Notes: generated from the letters alone by a model not told the origin. Shown: positions 8,871 to 14,968, counted from the first letter of the stretch. The stretch: DNA of 15,000 nt from Eimeria necatrix (GCF_000499385.1 NW_013651756.1:1-15000); one strand, 5' to 3'. A program made the numbers and translations.

Positions 8871-9163
8871 GGCCCGTGGACCTGCGGGGCTTCTGGATGC
8901 AGCAGCACCTGCAGCAGCAACAGGTGCAGCAGCACAAGTGGCGGCTGCGGCAGCGGCTGCTGCAGCGGGAGCGGCAGCGGGAGCGGGAGAAGCAGGCGCG
9001 GCAGCAGCGGCTGCGGGAGAGGCAGCAGCGGCAGCTGCTGCTGCTGCAGCGGCAGCTGGAGCAGCTGCAGCAGCAGCAGCAGCAGCAGCGCGAAAGAGAG
9101 ATGATGCTCAGCCACCAGTGGTGGCTCAGCAACTGGCTCGGAGGTCGGGTCCCCACGCGTTCT

Positions 9164-9196
<33 letters not shown>

Positions 9197-9353
9197 GAGC
9201 AGCAGCGCCCCGCTGCGTCGTCGTCAGCAGCAGCAGCAGCAGCAGCGGCAGCAGCAGCAGCGGCGCCCGCAGCAGCCGCCGCAGCAGCAGCAGCAGCAGC
9301 AGGCCCCGCTGCAGCACACCCACCTGCCGGACCCGCAGCCGCAATCATCCCTT

Positions 9354-9388
<35 letters not shown>

Positions 9389-9436
9389 AAGCAAGACGGC
9401 GCAGCAGCCGCGCCGTCTTCCGCTGCTGCAGCAAGA

Positions 9437-9480
<44 letters not shown>

Positions 9481-10125
9481 CCTGTTTGCCTCTCCCCAGT
9501 CTGCTCCCACCACTGAACGCAATACAGGCCTTAGGGCCCTCTGGAGGGACCAGACCAGGGGCCCCCAGGGGGCCCCCCTCCAGCCCCCGCAGTCCTTACC
9601 TTGGGGGGCCCCCCAGGGCCCCCAGGGCCCCCAGGGGCCCCAGGGGCCCCAGAGGCCCCAGGGGCCCCAGGGCTCCCAACTCCTGCAGGAACTTCTTAGA
9701 TCGCAGGGGCCCCTGGTCCTCCGGGGCCCCCAGGGCCCCCATGTTAATATGGAGTCCCAGATCCCCCAGATCCTTAGGGGCCCCCAGGGGCCCCAGGGGC
9801 CCCCGGTGAGCCCCGTAGGCCTCGTGAGGCCCCAAACGCCGCAGCAACCCCAGGGTCTTGGGGGGCCCCAGGGGCCCCCGGGGCCCCAGGGTCTTGGGGG
9901 GCCCCAGGGGCCCCAGGGGCCCCAGGTCCCCCAGGGGATTGTTCGCCCCCAGAGCCTTCATACTCCCCAGGGGCCCCCGGGGCCCCCGGGGCCCCCGGGG
10001 CCCCCGGGGCCCCCGGGGCCCCAGGGGCCCCCGGGGCCCCAGGGCCCCGAGGGCCTCCGCAGCCCTGAGGGGCCCCAGGGGGCCCCCGGGCGGGAGGAGG
10101 GCAGCAGGGCACTGGTGAGGGTGTC

Positions 10126-10159
<34 letters not shown>

Positions 10160-10423
10160 GGCGCAGCAAGCCGCCCCACAATCCGCAGCTCTTTGCTGCG
10201 GAGGTCTTTGCGCCATTGGTCTCCTTATCAAGCCAGGGGTTCACTGCATTGGGTGGGGGCTGCAGAGGGGCCCCCCGGGCAAGGGGGGGCCCCCCAGGAC
10301 CCGGGGGAGGGCCCCCAGGGGGCCCCCATGGACGAGGGGGGCCCCCAGGACCTCACAAGCCCCAGGCCCCAGGGGAACTCCAGGGGGCCCTCAGGGACTC
10401 CCAGAGATGAGGACATGGAGTGA
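6965..10423 (+). CDS. Large low-complexity protein, possible export motif; unrecognised
   Basis: The 1152-codon frame is uninterrupted. The ATG at 6965 in AACAATGGCC is chosen because the frame extends only four codons further, to a non-ATG TTG at 6953. In order, the product has a Ser/Ala-rich N-terminus; RRRR (62-65); a hydrophobic segment (about 67-89) that could be a signal anchor; and RRLSE (103-107), matching RxLxE (TEXEL/PEXEL). Then come GGPQ repeats, Q185-201, Q259-267 and Pro/Gly-rich sequence with AGAPGAP repeats. EVPRTPD (511-517) and EVPKTPD (552-558) bracket an IGG run. Next are S574-586, A623-634, an Arg/Gln/Glu coiled-coil-like stretch (about 645-715), S- and A-runs (about 733-840), a collagen-like Gly-X-Y region (about 865-1040), S1054-1064 and an acidic end. 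GPxDL motifs start at 178, 295, 637 and 1127. No catalytic domain is visible. Repeats keep many frames open, but the unique segments and the 9-bp repeat period support coding. A secreted or exported disordered protein is inferred, not shown. Confidence 0.75.
7301..7337 (+). repeat. In-frame 12-bp GGPQ repeat
   Basis: Three units of about 12 bp built on GGGGGGCCCCCA encode GGPQ, GGPQ and GGPP just after the [10 protein letters not shown] segment of the main protein. Confidence 0.85.
7517..7567 (+). repeat. CAG tract read as polyGln (17)
   Basis: Seventeen uninterrupted CAG codons encode residues 185-201 of the main protein, directly after PLDLSMT. The purity suggests length polymorphism between strains. 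Confidence 0.97.
7739..7765 (+). repeat. CAG tract read as polyGln (9)
   Basis: Nine CAG codons encode residues 259-267. They are flanked by GGGGCCCC-derived Gly-Pro sequence. Confidence 0.95.
8395..8473 (+). repeat. 21-bp in-frame GC repeat (AGAPGAP)
   Basis: About three and a half units of 21 bp, each with two GGGGCCCC/GGGGGCCCC cores, encode repeated AGAPGAP. The unit length is a multiple of three and so preserves the frame. Confidence 0.85.
8548..8590 (+). repeat. 9-bp GGGATCGGC repeat (IGG)
   Basis: About five units of GGGATCGGC/GGGATCGGT encode [10 protein letters not shown] between the two EVP(R/K)TPD motifs. They are followed by a related GATCCCAGC pair encoding DPSDPS. Confidence 0.9.
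8684..8722 (+). repeat. AGC tract read as polySer (13)
   Basis: Thirteen AGC codons encode residues 574-586. This is the same CAG repeat as the polyGln tracts, in another register. Confidence 0.95.
8831..8866 (+). repeat. GCA tract read as polyAla (12)
   Basis: Twelve GCA codons encode residues 623-634, the third register of the same repeat. The third GPxDL motif (PVDLR, 637-641) follows. Confidence 0.95.
9163..9483 (+). repeat. Compound CAG-derived polySer/polyAla region
   Basis: A long imperfect CAG region is read first as Ser and then as several Ala blocks, separated by short unique inserts such as [18 protein letters not shown] and KQDG. It spans residues about 733-840 and ends just before [10 protein letters not shown]. 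Every CAG run in this region stays in the AGC or GCA register of the main frame. Confidence 0.9.
9557..10090 (+). repeat. 9-bp GGGGCCCCA repeat coding a collagen-like Gly-X-Y region
   Basis: GGGGCCCCA/GGGGCCCCC units in a 9-bp period encode tandem GPQ and GPP triplets, with the purest blocks at about 9610-9670 and 9968-10045. Unique inserts such as LLQELLRSQ and [12 protein letters not shown] break the array. Gly-X-Y can form a collagen triple helix, but here it may simply follow from the DNA repeat. Confidence 0.85.
10127..10156 (+). repeat. AGC tract read as polySer (10)
   Basis: Ten AGC codons after TCG give Ser 1054-1064. A GTGAGG that resembles a splice donor lies just upstream at 10115. 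Confidence 0.93.
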
Positions 10424-10490
10424 TTGGGGGCCCCCTGAGGGGGCCCCTGAGGGGGCCCCTCAGCAGCCCACAGGGGCCCCGGGGGGGCCC

Positions 10491-10506
10491 CTGTGGGGCC
10501 CCACAG
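10491..10506. repeat. 16-bp palindrome CTGTGGGGCCCCACAG, copy 1
   Basis: A perfect 16-bp self-complementary sequence centred on GGGGCCCC. An identical copy lies at 10767-10782. Confidence 0.9.
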
Positions 10507-10766
10507 AGTCTTAAAAGGGCCCCGCAAGGGCCCCCAAAGAACCAACCACAAAGACCTTACTGGGGCCCCACAGAGGCCCCGAAGGGACACCCGGGGGCCC
10601 CACAAGGGGCCCCCCAGCCAATTCATGGGGACCCCGCGGGGGTCCTTAGAAGAGGGGCCCCTCAGGGGCCCCACAGAGGTCCCTGTGGGGCCCCCAGGGG
10701 CCCCTCAGGGGCCCCTGGGGGGCCCCCAGGGGCTTGAAGGGGCCCCACAGAGGCCCAGGAGGGGCT

Positions 10767-10782
10767 CTGTGGGGCCCCACAG
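10767..10782. repeat. 16-bp palindrome CTGTGGGGCCCCACAG, copy 2
   Basis: Identical to copy 1, with flanks that differ (CTCT on the left, GAGA on the right), so the palindrome rather than a longer unit is shared. Confidence 0.9.
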
Positions 10783-10900
10783 GAGAACCGCAAGGAAGCC
10801 GCAGGAAGGCAGCAGGGCGGGGCCCGTGTGGGGCCCCCGTGAGGCCCTTGTGGGGCCCCCTGGGGGCCCCAGAGGGGCCCCTGTGGGGCCCTTTGTGGGG

Positions 10901-10970
10901 GCCCCTGGGGGCCCCTGGGGGCCCCTGGGGGCCCCTGGGGGCCCCTGGGGGCCCGTGGGGGCCCCTGGGG
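10901..10970. repeat. Seven-copy 10-bp GCCCCTGGGG array
   Basis: Seven head-to-tail decamers GCCCCTGGGG, one with GCCCGTGGGG. The 10-bp period is not a multiple of three, unlike the GGGGCCCC repeats inside the gene, which fits a position outside coding sequence. Confidence 0.95.
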
Positions 10971-11248
10971 CGGCTGTGTGTTGCGAGGGCGAGCGGTAGT
11001 GAGGGTTTGTTAGGCAGCGAAGGCGCATGCAGGGGCTAAAAGGGCCCCTGGGGATTTGTGTATTTGTGAAGTCCTTCGGCTGCTGGTTTTATGTCTTTGA
11101 GGCGTTTGGCCTCCGTTTTCGGGGCTTTGTGGAGCAGAAATGATGAAGTATTTGTTCCGGGCTTCAAAATGATGTATCTAATGTGAAATGTGCATTTATA
11201 ATTCTCGAAAAGCTTCGCTGCATGCGCTGTTTGCATGTGCACGTTTGG

Positions 11249-11300
11249 GGTGTACGTACACCGCGTGGGGTGTACGTACACCGCGCGGGGTGTACGCAAG
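11249..11300. repeat. 20-bp tandem carrying GGTGTACGTACACC
   Basis: Two perfect palindromes at 11249-11262 and 11269-11282 lie exactly 20 bp apart with spacer GCGTGG. A third unit starts at 11289 (GGTGTACG) but diverges after the first half. Confidence 0.92.
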
Positions 11301-11386
11301 GCGGCAGGCGTGTATAGAAAGTGGAAAAGAATTAAAATCAAATTTATATTTTTTGAATTCATCTTTAGACTTCTTTGTTTGTCCGC

Positions 11387-11421
11387 GCTGCTGCTGCTGC
11401 TGCTGCTGCTGCAGCAGCAGC
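11387..11421. repeat. CTG tract meeting a CAG tract
   Basis: Eight to nine CTG units switch to three CAG units, making a 20-bp perfect palindrome at 11402-11421. A polypyrimidine-rich TTTAGACTTCTTTGTTTG precedes it. No exon is called. Confidence 0.85.
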
Positions 11422-11475
11422 TCGGAGGGTCTTTTTGGAAAGTTTCTGAAAAGCCAAATTAAATATTTAAATAAA

Positions 11476-11937
11476 TGAATTATTAGAATTATTCAAATCT
11501 TTAAATGCTTTAAATGATTTAAATGGTTTAAATGATTAAATCATTAAGTCGTTTAAACATTTAAACATTTAAATGATACAAGTGTTTGAATATTTAAATG
11601 ATTTAAATGATTAAGTGATTTATATCATTTAAACATTTAAACATTTAAATATTTAAATGATACAAATGTTTGAATATTTAAATGATTTAAATGATTTAAA
11701 TGATTTAAATCATTTATATCATTTAAACATTTAAATATTTAAATGATACAAATGTTTAAATATTTAAATGGTTTAAATGATTTATATCATTTAAGCATTT
11801 AAATATTTAAATGATACAAATGCTTAAATACTTAAATGATTCAAACCATTTAAATGATTTAAATCATTTAAACATTTAAACATTTAAATATTTAAATGTT
11901 TAAATGTTTAAATGGTTTAAATGGTTTAAATCATTCA
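11476..11937. repeat. ATTTAAAT array with higher-order units
   Basis: Tandem ATTTAAATG/CATTTAAAT elements make the segment almost wholly self-complementary. A marker GATACA recurs at 11575, 11659, 11745 and 11813, so the array has higher-order units of 84, 86 and 68 bp. It could be a helically unstable element such as an origin or scaffold attachment site. Centromeric function cannot be judged from this. Confidence 0.88.
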
Positions 11938-12104
11938 AAAAGTCCTCCAAACTCTTTCTGCACTTTTCTGCATGCACTCTTCTATTTGAATTTCCTCTTT
12001 TTCTTTTCTGCATTTATTATTTCTGCATTTCTTCTGTCTTATTTTTCTGAACTTTTTTAACTTTATTCTTTTATTTGTTCATTTACTCGGCTTCAAACTC
12101 TTCT
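11938..12104. other. Pyrimidine-rich spacer with TGCATGCA
   Basis: T/C-rich DNA with no gene. It contains TGCATGCA at 11969-11976, the core bound by some apicomplexan AP2 factors. Confidence 0.4.
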
Positions 12105-12149
12105 CCTAAACCCTAAACCCTAAACCCTAAACCCTAAACCCTAAACCCT
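12105..12149 (-). repeat. Telomere-like CCCTAAA array
   Basis: Six heptamers in CCCTAAA orientation. Confidence 0.95.
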
Positions 12150-12178
12150 TCGGGTTCGTGGGGCCCTGCGGCAGCTGG

Positions 12179-12196
12179 GGTGTCTGTGCAGACACC
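12179..12196. repeat. 18-bp palindrome GGTGTCTGTGCAGACACC
   Basis: The 8-base arms GGTGTCTG and CAGACACC are exact reverse complements around TG. The GGTGT/ACACC ends match the widespread palindrome, but the core is longer. It lies between two telomere-like arrays. Confidence 0.7.
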
Positions 12197-12225
12197 GCGG
12201 CTCTCTCAAGGCCACTGCAGGCCCC

Positions 12226-12271
12226 AAACCCTAAACCCTAAACCCTAAACCCTAAACCCTAAACCCTAAAC
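12226..12271 (-). repeat. Telomere-like CCCTAAA array
   Basis: Six to seven heptamers in the same orientation as the array about 80 bp to the left. Confidence 0.95.
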
Positions 12272-12534
12272 AGACCGTGCGCATGCACTTCTGGGCGCAA
12301 ATAAAAGATAAAAATTCCAGAATAATGCAAATAAACTCCATCAGTTGCAAAAAGTAAATTAATATACTCAAAATGTATATTTAACTTCCATGAAGTTCTC
12401 CAATCTCCTGCTGCTGCGGCTGCTGCTCCTTTGCTGCTGCTGCAAGGAAGTATAAAAGTATTTCCCGGGACTTTTCTAATATCTGAAAGTGCACAAATAT
12501 GTAAATGCATTGCATTAAATGTAATTGTGTTGTA
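12272..12534. other. AT-rich spacer with a CTG tract
   Basis: A minus-strand ATG frame at 12259-12510 (83 codons) reads the CTG tract at 12407-12443 as polyAla, but it ends in the telomere-like array and is not called. Confidence 0.4.
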
Positions 12535-12564
12535 GAATTAATTAATTAATTAATTTATTTATTT

Positions 12565-12596
<32 letters not shown>

Positions 12597-12615
12597 GTTT
12601 ATTATTATTATTTTT
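12535..12615. repeat. TTAA / TTTA / ATT microsatellite
   Basis: About five ATTA units grade into about ten TTTA units with one AATT interruption, then into ATT triplets. Confidence 0.93.
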
Positions 12616-12657
12616 GTAATTGGAGCTGTGAAGAGCTGCGGCGCGTGCGGCCTTCTA

Positions 12658-12671
12658 GGTGTATGTACAGC
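12658..12671. repeat. Palindrome variant GGTGTATGTACAGC
   Basis: One mismatch in the right arm relative to GGTGTATGTACACC. Confidence 0.65.
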
Positions 12672-12795
12672 TGGAAAGTGCTGTTTCCCTTTCCTTCTTT
12701 TCATAAATGTTTTCACAACTTCAAATCTGCAAATTATTTATTTCCATTTCATTCTTTCTTTCTTTTATTTCATTTCATTCCTTCTTTCTCTCAAG

Positions 12796-13056
12796 AAGAG
12801 CCGCCAAGAGGTCAGCAGCAGCGCGAGTTCTAAAGCCCCAGAACGCGGAAAAAGGAGGGAGCTGCAGCAGCAGCAGCAGCAGCTGCAGCTGCAGCAGCAG
12901 CTGCAGCAGCAGCAGCAGCAGCAGCAGCTGCAGCTGCAGCAGCAGCAGCAAGCGCCTGGGGTTCATTTCCCAAGTGCTTGCCTGCAGGGTAGGCGACGTC
13001 GACAGCAAGGCCAGCGGCGAAATAAACCCTTGAAAACCCTAAACCCTAAACCCTAA
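12796..13056 (+). other. Possible exon containing a CAG/CTG tract
   Basis: A 45-base pyrimidine-rich tract ends in CTCTCAAG at 12795, a good splice-acceptor shape. It is followed by an open frame starting KSRQEVSSSASSKAPERGKRREL, a Gln/Leu run, and APGVHFPSACLQGRRRRQQ. The frame ends only in telomere-like DNA at 13056, so a real exon would probably end earlier, for example at the GTAGGC near 12989. No ATG-started first exon could be found. Confidence 0.2.
12861..12952. repeat. CAG tract interrupted by CTGCAG
   Basis: CAG triplets with four CTGCAG interruptions, each of which creates a PstI-type palindrome. Confidence 0.93.
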
Positions 13057-13061
13057 ACCCT
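13034..13061 (-). repeat. Telomere-like CCCTAAA array
   Basis: Four heptamers. A stray AAACCCT lies at 13024, and a CCCTAAAC remnant lies at 13091. Confidence 0.9.
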
Positions 13062-13192
13062 GTGCTGCTGAATAATCACCAATCCCAAAACCCTAAACAT
13101 TAGTCATGGAGCAGCAGCAGGCCGGAATCTGCCTCTTTTGTTGGCTTCGTTCCGCCTGCTGACTCACTAACTGGCTTTTGAAGCTGAATTTG

Positions 13193-13243
13193 AGGGTTTA
13201 GGGTTTAGGGTTTAGGGTTTAGGGTTTAGGGGTTTTAGGGTTT
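13193..13243 (+). repeat. Telomere-like TTTAGGG array with a slipped unit
   Basis: Six to seven heptamers, one expanded to TTTAGGGG followed by TTTTAGGG. Confidence 0.95.
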
Positions 13244-13354
13244 GAGTGGGGCAGGACTGGCAGAGGTGAAAGACAACAACTCACGCTGTGGCCTCTTGTT
13301 TTATTCCCTCTGGGGTTTCTTTTCCGTCTTTTGCTTTAGGCGCTGATTTCTGAC

Positions 13355-13393
13355 TAGGGTTTAGGGTTTAGGGTTTAGGGTTTAGGGTTTAGG
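13355..13393 (+). repeat. Telomere-like TTTAGGG array
   Basis: Five to six heptamers running straight into the 41-bp duplication that follows. Confidence 0.95.
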
Positions 13394-13473
13394 ATCTCAG
13401 CTTCAGTCAGACCTTTTGCGGTTTAGGTTTTGGGATCTCAGCTTCAGTCAGACCTTTTATAGTTTAAGGTTTA
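13392..13473 (+). repeat. 41-bp tandem duplication
   Basis: Two units start at 13392 and 13433 and share an identical 26-bp block (beginning GGATCTCAGCTTCAGTCAGA). Each is followed by a diverged GTTTAGG-like end. The unit thus contains telomere-like sequence at its tail. Confidence 0.92.
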
Positions 13474-13501
13474 GGGTCTTGGGAGGGGCTTTTTTGCTTC
13501 C

Positions 13502-13534
13502 CCCTAAACCCTAAACCCTAAACCCTAAACCCTA
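13502..13534 (-). repeat. Telomere-like CCCTAAA array
   Basis: Four to five heptamers, opposite in orientation to the array at 13355-13393. The two arrays flank the 41-bp duplication as an inverted pair. Confidence 0.95.
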
Positions 13535-13642
13535 GAGTTAGACCTTATCCCGTATGTTGTAAACCCTCGTTTAAACCTCATCTTGGGGCTTCCTCTTGTG
13601 GGTCCCCTTCAAGGAATTAAAAGGGGCCTTTGGGGGTTGTGA

Positions 13643-13711
13643 GGTGTACGTACACCTGAGGTGTATGTACACCTCAGGCAGGTGTACGTACACCTGAGGT
13701 GTACGTACACC
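13643..13711. repeat. Four-copy cluster of GGTGTAYGTACACC
   Basis: Full palindromes start at 13643, 13660, 13681 and 13698 (spacing 17, 21, 17). The second has a TG centre and the others CG. The spacers TGAG and TCAGGCA make second-order palindromes of the type ACACCTGAGGTGT, so the whole cluster can fold in several ways. Confidence 0.95.
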
Positions 13712-13803
13712 CGGTGGCTGTGGCAGTGGGGGGATGAAACTTAAAAACTGTTGTTGATTACAAGTGGCGCAGGTTTGAGGGTTTTGGCAGGGCTCAAGCT
13801 TGC

Positions 13804-13857
13804 TAGGGTTTAGGGTTTAGGGTTTAGGGTTTAGGGTTTAGGGTTTAGGGTTTAGGT
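13804..13857 (+). repeat. Telomere-like TTTAGGG array
   Basis: Seven perfect heptamers and a degenerate end (TTTAGGTTTTGGGG), the longest clean array in the window. Confidence 0.95.
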
Positions 13858-14433
13858 TTTGGGGTATATAGGCTCTGTTAGGGCTTGGGCTAGGGTTTCG
13901 AATCTGCGGCGTTCGGGCCCCTGCTTGCGTAGATATAGGGAAAAAGGAGTTTAAAAAGATGAATAAATTGAAATTAATTGTAAAACTAATTTAAAAAGCA
14001 AAGATCTGCGTTTAAAAAAGGCGAAGAAGAGAGGAACACACGGCGAACCATCGCGTGGCGATCCGCCGCGCGGAGGTGTATGTACACTGAAAAAGGGTTT
14101 TTCAAAAGCGGCTTTTCAGAATATTAACAATAAAACAAATCATTTTAATAATTTTGAAATAGTTTTTTCGACTCGGGCCTCGTGAGGACTGCCGCAGCAG
14201 CTGCTGCTGCTCCCATCCGCCTTCAGCCGCTGTTCGGGCTCCTGCGGGCGCTGGGGGTTTCTGCGCAATTTTGGCCCCTTTTTCTCCGTTTTTCCCGCAA
14301 ATTCTCCTTTAATTTGGCGAATTTAACTCATTTAATTCAATTAAAACTCAACTGCGGCCGCCGCAGCAGCTCCGCCGCGCCGCCTGGCTCTGCAGCGGCG
14401 CGCGCCGTTGGTGCCCGGCCCAGTGGTCCTTCG
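13858..14433. other. Spacer, no supported gene
   Basis: A 136-codon frame (14182-14592) begins with GTG rather than ATG and runs through a palindrome copy and a telomere-like array, so it is not called. The spacer contains a palindrome variant at 14075 and a short CAG/CTG segment at about 14193-14211. Confidence 0.45.
14075..14088. repeat. Palindrome variant GGTGTATGTACACT
   Basis: One mismatch, in the final base, as in the copy at 2173. Confidence 0.7.
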
Positions 14434-14447
14434 GGTGTACGTACACC
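14434..14447. repeat. 14-bp palindrome GGTGTACGTACACC
   Basis: A perfect copy, 23 bases before the first of two GCATGCAAACTCT repeats. Confidence 0.88.
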
Positions 14448-14456
14448 TCAACTTCC

Positions 14457-14513
14457 GCATGCAAACTCTCCCCCTCCAACTTCTTTTCATTTTAATCTTT
14501 GCATGCAAACTCT
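14457..14513. promoter_or_regulatory. Duplicated GCATGCAAACTCT element
   Basis: GCATGCAAACTCT occurs at 14457-14469 and 14501-14513, 44 bp apart. GCATGC/TGCATGCA is a known cis-element bound by certain AP2-domain factors in Plasmodium and is enriched in Toxoplasma promoters. Its position upstream of the CAG-rich, possibly coding right edge of the window would fit a promoter, but that is an inference. Confidence 0.4.
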
Positions 14514-14578
14514 GAGCAGCTCTGCGCCCCACGCCAGCCCCAAGAGGCCCTCCGCACACAAGAGACCCCGCCCTGCAC

Positions 14579-14618
14579 GGTTTAGGGTTTAGGGTTTAGG
14601 GTTTAGGGTTTAGGGTTT
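14579..14618 (+). repeat. Telomere-like TTTAGGG array
   Basis: Five to six heptamers. Confidence 0.95.
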
Positions 14619-14695
14619 GGCGGCTGCATCCACGACCCGGGAGGCCCCCCCTATACAATGCCCGCCAGAAGGCTCTTGTCGTGAGCGCACACTTC

Positions 14696-14744
14696 GCAGC
14701 AGCAGCGGCGGCAGCAGCAGCAGTTGCAGCAGCAGCAGAAGCAG

Positions 14745-14779
<35 letters not shown>

Positions 14780-14925
14780 GCAGCAGGGAGAGCGGCAGCA
14801 GCAGGAACAGCAGCAGCGCAGAAGACAGCTCAGCAGCAACAGCAGAAGCAACGCCGGCGCCCGCGCCCCACTCGCCGCAGCAGCAGCAGCAGCAGCAGCA
14901 AGACAGCAGCAGCAGCAGCAGCAAG

Positions 14926-14967
<42 letters not shown>
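14696..14967. repeat. Long imperfect CAG region, possibly coding
   Basis: A 270-base CAG-dominated segment carries inserts such as ACGCCGGCGCCCGCGCCCC. All three plus-strand frames stay open through most of it. The frame reading Ser/Gln/Ala ends with TAG at 14982, while the frame reading ...QQQDIPSSSNPRV is open to the window edge. No ATG start is visible (one candidate frame begins at a TTG), so a spliced exon of a gene continuing to the right is possible but the frame cannot be chosen. Confidence 0.6.

Positions 14968-14968
<1 letters not shown>

Larger units (their letters stand above)
10424..11036. other. GGGGCCCC-rich 3' flank of the main gene
   Basis: Frames stay open here only because the repeats lack stop codons. 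None of the competing frames is preferred, so no gene is called. GGGGCCCC cores occur at varying spacing of 10-12 bp and more, mixed with CACAGAGG and CCTGAG spacers. The segment is probably 3' untranslated or intergenic. Confidence 0.55.
11037..11470. other. Short intergenic stretch with a palindrome pair and a CTG/CAG tract
   Basis: No gene is supported. Minus-strand and plus-strand frames of 75-108 codons overlap here and disagree. Confidence 0.45.

Noticed and set aside
8938..9516. Alternative plus-strand frame of 192 codons inside the main gene
   Set aside because: Same CAG repeats in another register. It has no unique protein-like segment and lies within the longer frame.
9806..9844. 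GTGAG...CAG, 39 bases, in-frame mini-intron candidate
   Set aside because: Too short for a usual coccidian intron, and the encoded residues continue the surrounding composition.
10493..10999. 168-codon plus-strand frame after the main stop codon
   Set aside because: Made only of GGGGCCCC repeats with a 10-12 bp period that favours no frame. Overlapping frames on both strands are equally open.
13896..13912. GGGTTTCGAATCTGC, resembling the B box of a tRNA gene
   Set aside because: No matching A box, acceptor stem or anticodon arm could be laid out upstream.
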